NCBI GenBank assembly: GCA_013397695.1
Contig: VYZI01000389.1
Location: 369,909 to 433,908, forward strand
Reading direction: 5' to 3'
Length of the DNA: 64,000 nt
From: Centropus unirufus
Taxonomy: Eukaryota > Chordata > Aves > Cuculiformes > Centropidae
Shown here piece by piece: positions 1 to 12,600 of the stretch; within the stretch, counting starts at the first letter, position 1; each line of letters starts with the position of its first letter. Below the pieces are notes generated by a model. The model was given only the letters and a program-made list of their open reading frames with translations, was not told where the DNA came from and ran no database searches. Position numbers and translations under genes: made by a program.

Positions 1-292
1 TAAATTGCTTTCCTCTAGATTCTCTTCTCAGCACAAACTTACTTTCCCAGTCTTGATTTTTCCTGTATTACTTTAGAGACATTTTGTGTCTTTGATTCTG
101 TTCATCTTCCTAATTTTTCCTAACCATTTCTTTCTATGGATTTTAAATATTTTTTCCTCCTTTTATGTTAAATTCATTTCCCTCAGTTATTTCACTTCTT
201 CCTATTACCCTTCCAAATGCTCAGTCTCCTTTTTATTCCCTGTTATGAGTGAAGGCAAATACCCAAATCAGATATGCCATATTATGGGCTTT
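1..292. other. AT-rich sequence, nothing recognised
   Basis: Pyrimidine-leaning AT-rich sequence up to the first CR1 fragment. The 70-codon open frame over it is composed of Phe/Ser/Ile/Tyr-rich translation of T-rich DNA and looks like chance. Confidence 0.6.
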
Positions 293-612
293 CAATAGTT
301 AAAGGAGGCTTACAAGAATGGTAGGGAAAAACTTTGTAGCAGGGCCTGTAACAGTAGCACAAGGGGCGATGGTTTTAAACCAAAAGTGGAGGGAAATTTT
401 TTTCACTGAGGTTCATGAAACACTGGAATAAAGAGGTGATTAATGTCCCATCCCTGGAAACATTCAAGGTCAGGTTGAAGGGGCCTCTGAGCAACCTGTC
501 TGAGCTGAAGATGTCCCCGCTCACTTCAGGGAGGAAGAAAAGGGTAGGGGGTGAGGAGACTAGACGATCTTCATGGTCCCTTCCAAATCAAACCTTTCTA
601 TGCTCTCATTAT
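293..612 (+). mobile_element. CR1 LINE 3' fragment
   Basis: The segment opens with an AAAGGAGGCTTACAAGAA-like block, passes through the conserved stretch around CCATCCCTGGAAACATTCAA and GAGCAACCTG, and ends in CCCTTCCAAATCAAACC followed by a degraded tail. That is the order of blocks in the last part of CR1 ORF2 and the short 3' UTR. The tail octamers are nearly gone and there are small insertions near 530-560, so this is an old copy. It is 5'-truncated, as usual for CR1. Confidence 0.9.
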
Positions 613-1255
613 GTAAAAAGCTTATATTATGCTGCAGTGGTATCGAAATATTCATTTCAAAACATATTTCATGACAGAATAAAGATTTTCACAGAAGTTG
701 CATAATAAGCATTTGATTTCCACAGACACATCTATTTCCAGTGGCAAGGAAAATTAAATTCTATTTTGTTAGTGTCCATGTTCACTTCATTTCTGAATTG
801 AGTCTCAAATATTGTATTTATTTATTTAACAAGTCTAAAAATACCAGTCAATTAAAATATTTTTTTTTCTCAAGCAAGTATACCAGTTTCAGCTCTTTTT
901 TTAATCTATTCAGTTGAGCATGGAATGTCTGATTGGCCAGGGAGGAGGAAAAACTGTGAGAATAAATATTTAATATATTCTGACTTGTGAGAAATCAAGA
1001 ATCAAGTCATTGTGAATTAATCAGGAACTGTAAGTTCATGAAACTAGTTATTTCACATCTGCCTGGTGAGAAAACTCTTCATATCTCCTTTTCTTTCCCA
1101 CACACTCTTTCATGGTTATTCACCACAATTTTTTAACAGGTTTAATGTCTTCTGCCCTCCCATTTTTTATCAAATTGAACAGAGATTTTCCAGCCAGAAA
1201 TTGCTACTACTGACCAAACTACTGCAAATATATTTCTGTGATTGGAAAATAAAAG
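613..1255. other. unique AT-rich spacer
   Basis: No repeat family, exon or RNA gene recognised. Homopolymer runs of T occur around 860-905. Confidence 0.5.
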
Positions 1256-1387
1256 GATGTTCAATATCTGGTTGGATGGGGCTTTGAGTAACCTGATCCA
1301 GTCAAAGGTGTTCTTGCCTATGGCAGGAGGGTTGGAACTGGATGGCTTTTAACATCTCTTCCAACACTCCCATTCTATGATTCTGTA
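1256..1387 (+). mobile_element. short CR1 LINE 3' end
   Basis: Only about 130 bp of the 3' end is present: GGTTGGATGGGGCTTTGAGT, an ACCTGATCCAGT block, GGAGGGTTGGAACTGGATGG and a CCATTCTATGATTCTGTAATG tail. The two terminal octamer-like units mark the true CR1 3' end. The copy is extremely 5'-truncated. Confidence 0.92.
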
Positions 1388-1888
1388 ATGATTTGTTTAT
1401 AGATAAAGAAATGTAAACATATAAAGAAAACTTTCATGTCTGTTTAACAGCTGAGAAATTTTGTACCTCAAGAGCTGGGAGAAAAAGAGCCAGTTGAGCT
1501 TGGAGACACACTGCTTCTTGACCAGTATTTCCAAGCCTAGAAGGTTTTTGTTCTGCTGTTTTCATGAATGCTGTCGATAAATATATTCCAGGGATAGGTT
1601 GACATAGCATTGTGGCTTCAGGATGCATAACTTTATTTTTGTCCTTTTTAGGATCTCCACATCTATACTAAAATGGCATTGTTTCCTATGACTTTGAATA
1701 GTATTTGAGACTATTACATAGATAAAAATATTTAATTCATATATTACCCTTCTTCCTTAATATATGTATAAGGTTTTATAGTTTTCCTATTCAGGGTTCA
1801 CTTCATTACAACCTAGGGATGTGAAAAAGTAAGTGCATGACAGCAGACAAGAGGAGATCTATAATATATGTCTCATATTTTTCCTAGG
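1388..1888. other. unique spacer
   Basis: Nothing recognised. The 64-codon minus-strand frame at 1434-1628 has no supporting context. Confidence 0.5.
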
Positions 1889-2160
1889 TAATAGAACGAT
1901 AGCATGGTTTAGATAGGAAACAGCCTTAAAGATCATCCAGTTCTACTCCACCACCATAGACAGCGACATCTCCCACTTGGTCAGATCACTCAGGGCCCCA
2001 TCTGACCTGGTCTCAAGCACCTCCACTACTCCTCTGAGCAACCTGCGCCAGTGCCTCACCACCCTCACAGGAAAACATTTCTTCCTAATATATAATCTAT
2101 AACTCTCACCTTTCAGCTTAAAACCATTTCCCCTCACCCTGCCACCAAACTCCCTAGCAT
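1889..2160 (-). mobile_element. CR1 LINE 3' fragment, antisense
   Basis: Read on the plus strand, the reverse complement of the CR1 end begins with AATAGAACGATAGCATGG and TTAAAGATCATCC. It then runs through GCAACCTGCGCCAGTGCCTC and ACCACCCTCACAGGAAAACA to the TTTCAGCTTAAAACCATT block. About 270 bp are retained. The tail is moderately decayed, so the copy is not young. Confidence 0.93.
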
Positions 2161-3545
2161 TTTCTGCAAAAGCCAAGAAGAAGAGTCAGGAGAAACGATT
2201 CTGTGAATAGAGATGATTTCTTACAGTCTGTAATACCCAGCAAACCTATAAAGAAATCTTTTTTTTTTTTTTTTCTTCTCTCCCTCCTCCCCCCAGATAT
2301 TTGGAACCAACCTCCCCTCTACCAAAAGTGTTATTCAGGATGACGCCATGAAGACTATTATGGCCTTTTGAATTTTGTATATTTGAAGGTGAACTTTCCT
2401 TAAACAAATAGCCTATGCAGCCAGAGCAACTGGTAAGAACAATGAGTCATAAAATGTCTCTTATTAAAAATGTTTGCTTTGTTCACATCCTGAATTGATT
2501 TCCTCTAATGGTTTCCCTCTGACGGCTGTGGTCAAAAATAATAACAGTTATAACAAAATAAAAGAATATGTCCCTCCCTAGTTCTTCTAATAGAGGATTT
2601 TCTCTCCATGTGTTGACAGAGCAGCCCTGCTGACAGACCAATATGTGAATTCAAGTAATAAAACTCAAGGAAAATTTGGATATTAGTACTTTTTGTTATT
2701 ATTATGTTGCTTGCATTATGCTAGTAAAGTAGAGACTATTAGTGGGAAGAGGGTCTGAGCTTTTACAGGGATCATTTGAGGTAGGGCAGGGCTTTTTACT
2801 CTCTTTTTGTATGCTTGCAGGAGGATTTTCTTATTATTTAAAAATATTTAACTATTTATTTTCACTTGCAGTGTAGTAGTACAGAAGATCAGATTTTCAA
2901 TATGCTTTTTTTCTTCCAAAACATTACAGAGTTCTCACTCTTTTCCACCATGTGTTTCTCTTCGTACCTATAAGTACACAATAACGACACAATTATACAA
3001 TTATGAAATAATTGCATAATGTGTGAAGTTATTACATCATTTACAATATTACTATACTGATGAGACAGATTATTTAATCAAATAAACCGATACCAATGTA
3101 TAAAATTTGGTAGATTCAGAAGAAGACCCAAAAATATACAAAATTTATAAAATCAAACAATTTAAAAAGAAAAATGGAAACAAAGTCACCTAAAAACCAA
3201 AGTATTTAGATGCAAATATCTAATACATTCTTGCTCTTCATTATGTTGTCTTATTCGATATTTTAATTCCAGATAATATGGATGCACTATAACTTCTTTG
3301 TAAAATAGTATTTGTGATTCAAAACTTCATCACCCTAACCCTTCAGCACTTTTCTGCTGATCAGCTTCAGTCATTCTCTCAAGAAGAGAAAATCAGTTGC
3401 TATTGTCAAATCAGTCCTTGCAGTGCCAAATACTTGAAGAGATCTGTTCAAAAGGAAGTCACCATAGGAAAGCCTTGTGGTCCAAAACAGTTTTTCAATA
3501 TACATGTGAGCTTTTTTCCCCCCAAAAAATTGTTGCTAGAAAAAC

Positions 3546-3588
3546 TGTATTTCTCTATGAGAAAAAATGTATTCTCTATGAGAAAATA
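3546..3588. repeat. 22-bp tandem duplication
   Basis: Two adjacent copies of a TGTATTTCTCTATGAGAA-type unit, about 22 and 21 bp, differing by a one-base length change and one or two substitutions. Each unit contains the small hairpin TTCTC-TAT-GAGAA. This looks like a local slippage duplication. Confidence 0.85.
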
Positions 3589-4028
3589 TTTATCTGGTCA
3601 CCTTTCAAAGGATATAAGCACATTGAACACAAACAGTGATGTAGATATGTGCATTACTTTCTGGAGGCCATGACTATTTTAGCAAAACTCACAGAACAGC
3701 AAACAGCAATATTACTAAAAACTAATATTTTATATACACAATATACTTTTATTCCATAATATTCAACAGCCACAAAGGAATGTGAGACCAAAATATCTAT
3801 AAGATATGACAAAAGTCTTAGTGTGAAGGATATTTAGATGTACAATGATATTCATTTTTGTAAATTTGCAGTGTTCAAGAAGAAGGATTTTTCTGGGAAA
3901 GTGATTTTGACCAATTCTTATGAGAAAAATCATCCTGAAAGTAGTTTAAAGAATGAAAGAAAGCCACATTTTGCCTTTAGACAGCCAAATAAACAAATAG
4001 ATCTTGGCAGAGATAATCTGATAAAAGA

Positions 4029-4068
4029 CTGACATAAAAATGGGAAACCTGACATAGAAATGGGAAAC
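4029..4068. repeat. 20-bp tandem duplication
   Basis: Two perfectly adjacent 20-bp units (CTGACATAAAAATGGGAAAC and CTGACATAGAAATGGGAAAC) differ at a single base. The low divergence suggests a fairly recent local duplication. Confidence 0.9.
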
Positions 4069-4696
4069 CCTGAGAGCAAAAGTCTATCTAAATGAGTGTA
4101 CTCAAGACTAAGGAACTTTCAAAATCAGGGTATTTTAAAATAGTGCATCGAACCATTTTCCGAGTATATAAATGTGGATATGAACATGTATTTAAAAATA
4201 GGGGAAAAATTATCATTATTAGAAACAAACAAATAGTAAAAATCTCATAGGCATTTCAGACTGTTAGTTCATTAAGTAAAGGTATGGAAGGTCCATAGTG
4301 ATAACATTTCAATCCATGAAGACCAAAAATTTGTAACATGGGCATGAAAAATTTAGAGCTCAGAACATTCCAAGGAAGATTTGCAGCCTGGCAAACTTGA
4401 TGATAATGAAAACTCAGCCTTTAGAATTTTAACAGTTGGGTATGGAGACTTGATTTCAAGTCATCAAAAAATAATTGCAGGAGGTTGAAGAAGAAGGAAA
4501 AGTATGTGTGAAAACATGATATTATGGTTATTTTTTTGTATTTCAAGTTCCTGAAAGGTCATTAGAATCCCCTCACAAAGATCATGGATATGGAGCAAAC
4601 GGACCAAGTCAATGAAATCTTTTCCCAAGTTATAAGAACTTAAGAAAGGATATCTCAAATGAGTTGTCTTCTGCTACTGTAGCCAATCATATAATT

Positions 4697-4728
4697 TCAA
4701 TCATTCAATCAATCAAATCAAATCAAAT
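4697..4728. repeat. AATCA/AATC microsatellite
   Basis: Short array of ATTCAATCAATCAAATCAAA units in which 4-bp and 5-bp periods are mixed. It is probably a mutated simple repeat. Confidence 0.85.
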
Positions 4729-6123
4729 GACACAGTCATCTTTGCAATTCATGGTCATAAAATCATAATTTTGTAAGACTTCTGATTTTCCAAAGTCATA
4801 AGCACTTTACTCAGAACCTTTCCTCTTACCCAGAAAACAAATGAAGATACTTGTAGAAAACAGAATTAGTGTTCTTTCCAGAGGCAACTTTTTTGACAAC
4901 ACTGGTTTTAGTTAGGTACCTAGTATGAGATTTTTTCAGGAGACACAACGGTTCAGTTGAAGCTAAATCTTCCCTGTTGAAAGTAAAAGTAAATCTGTAA
5001 CATACTTGTCACTTCTGGTTACCAAAATTTCACAGGAGGGGCAACAGAATGTAAGGCTTGGGCATAGCTACAGGCACAGCTATGACAGAGATTTCTCTGA
5101 GGGATAAAGTAAGGTGAAACAGTTGGCTTATGTGAGAACAGACAACAATCCTGAGGAAAATATCTTTATTTACAACCTCTTTCACTGGGATCTTGTTGTT
5201 GCTTGTAATAAATTATTTAGGGTTTTGCCTAAAAGTCATGGTATAACACAATAAAGTGGTTTATGGCAGAAATAAACAGGCTTAGCCCATCAGGGCTTAT
5301 TCACATCCTATGTTCCTGTGACCCACTGAATTCAGAAAAGTAGTGTTTCATTTCTCCTTACTTGTAATATTTATGGAATGGAGAACAACAGCTGAACTGT
5401 TTTTACATCTGCTTTCTTGGTACTGGAAAGAAAATGGTACATGCATAATGCATTGTGCCTGTCTTTATTTTAAATACTGCTTTAGGATGAGATAAAATTG
5501 TGCCACTAGCTCCACATCAAGGCTGTTCAGATCTCCACTGACTCCTATAGGAACCTGAGTGACTTCTCTCAATGTACAGCCCCATACTTAATGAGAGATT
5601 TCTGTTTCTACTCAGAAAACTGAGGCACTTAGTTTTAAATCTCTTCAATCCACCCTGTCTCATGCACATATTTGCAAATTCTCCATTATATGAGGATGGG
5701 ATTTTTGTGATGATGAGGAGAAAGAAGATGGAAAAAAAAAAACTAAAACAAGAGACTCATGCTAAGTTTGAGGCTCTGAGGTGGATCTATTTCCACTGGC
5801 TAAGAGGTTTTCTGAGGCAGGGAAACGTACAGTTCATTATCTGGATTAGTTTTATTACCTTCATATTTCGATAAATACACCATGTCAGGATTTATAGTTT
5901 CTCTGTTCTTTCTGTGAAATTAAATAGGAGTATCTCCTGATGCCAGAGCTTCCGCAGAGTGACAGATGCAGTGCAGGGAGGGAAACACGCTGTTGCCTTC
6001 TGCTAAGTCGTACTTCGGTCTTGGGCCAGAGCTGTGACTGCTTTTGGCTAACCCTGAGATGAGGTGAATGGGAATGAAATGGCAGACATTATTTTAAGTA
6101 AATTAGTTTCTCTGGATTTCTTT

Positions 6124-6567
6124 GATGATCCAAGGGCTGGAGCACCTCCCATATGAGCACAGGTTGAGAGAGTTGGGGTTGATCAGCCTGGAGAAGGGAA
6201 GGCTCGAAAGAGACCTCAGAGCAGCCTTCTAATAACTAAAGGAGGCCTGTGGGAAAACTGGAGAGGGGCTTTTTATCAGGGATTGCAGGCAAAGGACTGG
6301 GAGAATGGTTTTAAGATGAAAGAGGGGATATTTAGATTAGATAATAGGATTTTTTTTTTTTCCTGTGAGAGAGGTGAGGCACTGGCACAGGTTGCCCAGG
6401 GAAGTCATGGCTGCCTCATCCCTGGAGGTGTTCAAGGCCAGGTTGGATGAGGCTCTGAGCAACCTGATCCAGTGGGAGATGTCCCTAACCATGGCAGGGA
6501 GGTTGGAACTGGATAAACTTTAAGATCCCTTCCAACCCAAACCATTTTATGATCCTACGATTCTATA
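6124..6567 (+). mobile_element. CR1 LINE 3' fragment (about 440 bp)
   Basis: One of the best preserved copies. It starts at AGGGCTGGAGCACCTCCCAT, runs through the GAGAGTTGGGGTTGATCAGC and GGAGAAGGGAAGGCTCGAAA blocks that encode the very end of CR1 ORF2, then GGTGAGGCACTGGCACAGGT and CATCCCTGGAGGTGTTCAAG. It ends at CCTTCCAACCCAAACCATTT plus octamer remnants. A run of T at about 6351-6361 is an internal slippage expansion. The coding end is broken, so the copy is inactive. Confidence 0.96.
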
Positions 6568-8932
6568 TTTATTTGGGCCTCATGAGAGCTTTCAGTGAGG
6601 TTGGACAGAGCTGACTGAATTTCACTTCAATAGCTGTAAAGAACATTCAATGCCCTGGGTTTAGTGGTATAAACTAAACCCAACCCATTCAGGCTCTTAC
6701 TCATTTCCAAGTACAGTAATAGAGCTGCCCCTCATCGAGCTGGAGAAACCAATTTCATCCCTTGCATCCCAGCTTTGCTCTAACCCCACTATCAAATCTT
6801 GCACCAGTAAAATTATTGGGCAAATCCCCATATTTTGCCCATTGGACAAACACTGTACCCTTCATCAAAACCATACATAAACTCAGTGAGATGTTGCGTT
6901 GTTAAATTGTGAGTGTTAGTGCTATTTTTGTGGAAGCAGGAAACTTTCCATGACGTACCATTATTTCCATAATTTCCAGGTGCCTGGAAAAGTAAAAAAA
7001 AAATTAACAAAATCAATATCTGATGTGAGGAAGTCCTAATATGTGTCCCTCCTACATGCTTCTAGGTTTTGGCTTGATACATGGTCTGTTTACAAATTGT
7101 CCATGTATTATAAAATCCTCCCTCACTGTGGTACCCATGGAAGCTCATTTACGGTCTTCAAGCCTTTCTGACATCATAGCTGGTAAAACTTACTGATTTC
7201 TAAGAGTATGGTTGTTCTAAAATGTTTAGATTGATCTTAGCACCAGCAAAAACACCAAAATGAGACACATAGAAGAGAAAATCCTCCTTAGTAACCTAGA
7301 CGAAATGGTAACAAGGAACATATAGAATATACTTACCATTATAAGGGCTTTCAAATAAATAAGCAAGTAAGAATAAAGCTTGAACTTGCCAAGATGTAGC
7401 CCAAAATCCATAAGCTAGGAAAAACTGTAGAAAAGCTGTAGGAAAAAAAAAGGCAAGCTGTAGAAAACTCACATCTTGAATAAATGAGCCACAGGGAGGC
7501 ACATACAGTGTTTAAATGGACCGGAAGTTTGCATTAGAGACCTCAGCTTGTGTACTGCCGCATTTCATGTAACATTCAGAAAGATATCCACAAAGCATGA
7601 CAGAATCATAGATTTCAAAAGAGCAGCATGAACAGTGACGTTAAAAGAGGTGAACCCTGTGGCTGTGGTACAGGCTTACAAGAGGTTCAGCCCCTTCGGT
7701 CAGCTGCTGAAAGCTGGGAAATCTAAGACTGCTACAATTCAACTGCATTTCTGAAATTTTTGTCAGTGGACAGGACAGAGACCCAATAATAGTGACTCAC
7801 CTCCCTTTCGGATCTGAACTAGAGATATTTACCCGTCTCCATTCCTTGCAGATGCTCTAGAGTAGCTGAATTCCTGATCTAATCAGGCATTTGGTAGTGG
7901 ACTCTGGTCTGCTTAGGCTGAACCCACCCAGAATACATTAACAAGGGTTTAGATTAAGGCATCAAATTTCCTTGGAGCCTACTTTTATGGGAAGATCTGG
8001 AGCTCAAGCAGAGGTGGACTCTTGAAGTGATCTTTATAGTAAAGAATGTGCATAGTTGCCCCGAGGTTCAGGCAGAACCACAGGTAACGATATGGTATAT
8101 TTGCCAGTCTTCGCTGCCAATTGAATCTTTGGCAACTGTGTAATGATAAGTAGAAATAGTGGTAATTGAGGTATTTGTAGCCAGTGGAACACATTTGTAG
8201 TGGGACCTCTAGCTTCCATGAAATGCCAACAGAGAAAAACAGTGCTTGCCAACAACTGCCTAGTGCTGATGACTTGAACTCCCAAGACATTTTCTTTTTC
8301 ATATTTGTCACAATATTTCTATGGGAAATTTTGTTATTGATTAACTTTCTAATACATGGGTACTCCTGAACCTGGATACAGATTTGAAAAAAAAGTAACT
8401 ATAAATTATCCCTGGGATTGATTTTAATTTGTTGCTCATTGCATGTGGGTGTTAGAATGGACAGAAATTGCCTCTCCCTTTTCTCAGTAATTTATCTAAC
8501 CCCACAGGCTTTTATTAGGCTGATTTTTTTTTTTCCTCCCTTCCCACTCAATTTCAAGCGGCTGCTCTCTCATCTCTAGCACTGGCTCATAAAATATGTG
8601 TGGAAAGAAAAAGAAGTTTTTGTTCGGTATTTTGCTTTTCTGGTGGCAGATGCATTGTGTTGACTTTTATTGGAGGAAAATATTTTGGGGGAAAAAAAAG
8701 ATATTTTTTTTAAATTTTGACTTTATTCTTTTGCTTCCTACCTTTGGAGAAAGACTTTCTCATTTCAAGAATCATTTAATACAGATACAGCTGAATGACC
8801 AGCCTATACACTAAATGCTTTCCTGGGTGTTCCCTTCTGTACCAGCCAATTTTTCCTTCGTTGCAGGAAGGCAGCCAAGATAAGGAAATATTCATCATTT
8901 CTTCACTGTATTATTTCAGTGGAAACAAAGGA

Positions 8933-8987
8933 TCACAGTGTGTGTTTGCGCGGGCATGCGTATGCATGTGCATTCATTGTATGTGCA
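8933..8987. repeat. alternating GT/GC/AT purine-pyrimidine tract
   Basis: The stretch is dominated by GTGTGTGTTTGCGC, GGCATGCGTATGCATGTG and GTATGTGC. It is mostly alternating purine and pyrimidine steps, with several GC and CG steps that are scarce elsewhere in the window. Such sequence can adopt left-handed DNA under supercoiling; that is inference from composition only. Confidence 0.6.
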
Positions 8988-9246
8988 GTCTTTCTGAGTC
9001 CAAGACTTCAGAATAGCTTTGAAACCTTCCAGTTCTTCAGGCATTCCTGTGAAAGCCACCCAGATAAGTAAGGGAGACTGTCGTTACAAGTTTCATGTTA
9101 CCACTCTTGGCTGATAGGCCAAATCTTTGCATTTCTGCCCCCTGTATCCGTAACCTTATCCCTTCCTATTCTAACACACACACTTTATCTCCACAAATTT
9201 TTATGTGGCCACACATTGAACTGGTCCAAAGAACTGATCCAGCTTA

Positions 9247-9271
9247 AAAAAAAAAAAAAGGGAAAAAAAGT
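9247..9271. repeat. A-rich homopolymer tract
   Basis: Run of 13 or more A, a GGG interruption, then seven A. No upstream LINE, SINE or processed pseudogene sequence is visible, so I read it as simple sequence and not an insertion tail. Confidence 0.75.
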
Positions 9272-9587
9272 GTCAATTTGTTTTTTTCAGTGGATCAATT
9301 CCCTCGTTGGGTTCACTGCTTGGTCATGAAAAAAGTAGTACAGGAAGAGCCCTGGGGATGACCTGAGGGCAGGAGAGAGGCAAGCAGGAGGGGATGTTTA
9401 AACTATGACTGACATCACAAAACAAGACCTTGCGAAAGTTTGTACTGAGTAGAAGTAAACTGACTTGAACAGCTATGGGACACAAGAGATCATGATATAG
9501 GAGATTATGATGGAAGAAAATTATGTGTAAGTCCCTCACTGTAATGCCTGCCTATATTGAGATTCATATTCACAGCTTTCTCAGAGT

Positions 9588-9642
9588 TCATAGAATTATA
9601 GAATGGTGTGGGTGGGAAGGGAAATTAAAGATCATCCTATAA
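9588..9642 (-). mobile_element. CR1 LINE 3' terminal scrap, antisense
   Basis: TCATAGAATTATAGAATGG followed by GGGTGGGAAGGGAAATTAAA and GATCATCC is the reverse complement of the last 50 or so bases of CR1. Either the element was truncated to almost nothing on insertion or its 5' side was later deleted. Confidence 0.82.
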
Positions 9643-12600
9643 ATTTACACCTCAAACCAGATATTGACTTTTTCAGCTGCAACCAAATAACACTGCTCTC
9701 CAGATGAGAGGAATCTAAGGAAAGCAGTGGGAAAAGTTAGGATGAAAATTAATGTCTCACAAGATGGGATAAGTGTAGGACAACCAGGTTGTGCTTAAAG
9801 GCAAGATGAGGAGTTGAATATTCTTCCATTCTCATTTACTGAACATTGTACAGAAGGTTGCAATTAAATTCTTCTTGAAAGCCCTGAATAAGTAATCAAT
9901 AATTAGCAAATTTACCCCACTGTGGTAGTTAAAATGTTACTGACTGTGAAAAATGAAATAGCTCAATGTTTTAACTCAGGCAGGGGAGGTTCTCTGCATG
10001 TTTCTCTCGTTCCCATGAAGCACTCCTTCCAAAATGTTCCGTTTGTCCGAAGACAAACTCCAGGGCTCTGTTTGCCCAGCAATTCCCAGTCTAAGCCTCA
10101 TTTATGCAGTTTCAGCAGTGTTACCTAAGGGAGTAAAGGTTGTAATATCAAGACATTACCAGTGAGTAAGAAGTTCTAATCAGGAAGGAAGGCTGTGGTA
10201 ATGTGGTTAGTTCAGCCTTTAATGGCTGGGCAGGTACAGAATTGCATTTAATGAGATCTCTCAAGGACTGGAACCATATGTTAAAAAATTACACATTCTG
10301 CTTCCTTCCCTGAACACTGGTACATGGTTCATAAATATTCTTTAGGTTCTGGCCAAAATAGAAGACCTTTACACTCCTGAGAATGGAGAAAGGAAAAGGA
10401 GAGGCAGTGACCAGAATAACTCCCATGATATGTGTCATGCAAACCCAGATAACATTTCTCTGACACCACAACTATAATTATAATGATCAGACATCTTCAG
10501 CATCCAGCATCCTCCAGCTAATCTTAGCCTTATTCCCATGAAGTGCCTAAGACATATAATGATTATTCAAATCTGTGAAGAATATTACTATGAGGTCTAT
10601 TGTGATGGACTCCAGTGAAGCTATATTCCAACCTTTTCCTAATATCATTTAATCACATTTTTAAGACAATGAACTGTGAAGATGCATTGCAGTCAGGGAG
10701 TGGAAGCCTGAAAGAAAACCATAGGATGCATGGACATGCGATGAAGAGAAATTGTTTCATGTTTGGATTAGAAATTTTGGTTTTACGATCTTGGCAGTTG
10801 TCATGGAAGGTATATTCATACATGTAGAGTAGATTACCACTCCAGTGGCATGGCTGTACATGAATCAGCTTCAAGATGTACCCTACATGACCACCTGCCT
10901 GTTACAGCCTGGAAAACAGGAGCTGGAACAGAAGCTGGTTGTGTCTTGATCTGCTTTGTCTGTGCTTAATATCTGGAATCCCAGTTACTTCTGTCTCCTA
11001 CAAACAGCTAGATGGGCCTTTTTTCAGAATCTGGCTATGCAGAAATCATTGTTTTTTCACCATTTATTTAACACACCTGGCTTGATACATTCACAACCAG
11101 AACCAGGGATAAGTGAACTGTACTGCTTGTATATCCCAATTGATAACGCAAGAGTAATCCAAAGGTTAAGGCACGACAATGTAGTCTTTTTTTTTAGGCT
11201 GCATGAGAATTGTTGTCCATGCTGTGAACACATGCACATGGTCCAGATTAGAAGCCAACTCCTTGTTAAAGTTATAGCCATGTCTCTTCCTTAGCCCCAA
11301 GACAATCCATTCTTCCTCTCTCTTCATATAATTCAGGAAGGCTATTAGATTTCTTCTCAATTGTTCAAGGAGATTGTAAAAACTCCTAATGAGTACAAAT
11401 GGGAGAGAGTTGCTTCAGAATAAAGAAGGCAGCTGGTGCTGTAATATGAAGTTTGTGGAGGAAGAAAGAGAGGTAATGGTGCCAAGAGTCATGAGAAAGG
11501 GGAATATGCTCTGCTTTGCTGAAAGAAATTTTGGAAAGGGGAATATCTAAGTCAGGACTTTCAAGAGATACTGTGAAATGAGAACAAGTGCTAATATAGG
11601 TGCTGGTGGTTTGTGGTGAGATTGGATGCTGATTTTTGTCAAACAGGGATGTTTCTTCTTCCTGAAATATGGAAACAAGTTCAGTCAGAGCTTAATGTAA
11701 AATAAGTCAGTTTAGTTCTCTGGAACAGGTCGTTAATATCCATGAGAAGTAGTTTTAATGGGTAGACAATCCCTCATATGACAGTTAGCAGATTTTGTGT
11801 GGTCCACGGGGCTAGATTTATCATTCAGGACTGGGGGAATCTCCAAATTTCCACTGGCTGAGAACTTCCCCTGATGTATAACAGATCCTGCTTATATGGT
11901 TCTAGAGCCTCAATTTTTTTTCTTGGCGCTTAAGAAACTATTGGTCCTCCAAACACCATTTCTCTGCCCTGGCAAGCTTCATGACACTGGGCCTCAAAAC
12001 CATGGGTGTGGTCTAATTTATTCAATTCTTCTCTTCTTTCCTCTGGTTGTTCCTGAACGTTAATTGTATAGGGACTAGGGCAGGAGCAGTGCGTGCTCTA
12101 GAGGCTGCCAAATACAATGTATCCAGCCAAGTGAAAAATAAAAAGGTCAGGTTCATAAGTCTAAGTAAGAAAGCTGTAGGTTTTCCGATGGGTTTGACAT
12201 CTCACACGGTCTGATGGATGTTTCCTCTGTTTGTTCTATGACCACGCAAAAGGACTATAGAAATGCAGGCAAAACCCATGATCTACTACTCTTGGCTGAT
12301 CTGTAGCTAATGTATCTAGTATCTTTTATACTTTTTTTTATGAAGTATACCACATTAAAAGGTAACCCTTCTCTGCAACTTAGTGGTATTTAGAAATGTA
12401 AAATCCACACAACTAAGGATTTTTTTTCTCCATTATTCATGGCATATTTCAGCTGTGGAAAAAAAATATAGGGAGCTTCAATTCTCCACCCAAAATTCCG
12501 TCAGAGACCCCTCATAACAGCTTCCCACTTGCTTCTTTATTAGAAGTCTAGCAGGCATAGAGAAAGTATGTCCTCTAAATTTAGAGTGACTCATAGCATA

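Larger units (their letters stand above)
2161..6123. other. CR1-free AT-rich interval
   Basis: About 4 kb without a recognisable gene. It contains a run of roughly 18 T followed by a CT/C-rich stretch at 2259-2296, two small tandem duplications (annotated separately) and an AATCA-type microsatellite near 4.7 kb. Reading frames of up to 119 codons (3314-3673) show no family signature and no splice context that I trust. Confidence 0.5.
6568..9587. other. CR1-free interval
   Basis: About 3 kb with no recognised gene or interspersed repeat. An alternating purine-pyrimidine tract at 8933-8987 is annotated separately. A minimal CR1-tail resemblance near 7597-7616 is too short to call. Confidence 0.5.

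Noticed and set aside
7597..7616. CR1 tail-like AGAATCATAGATTTC
   Set aside because: Too short; the sequence on either side does not match CR1.
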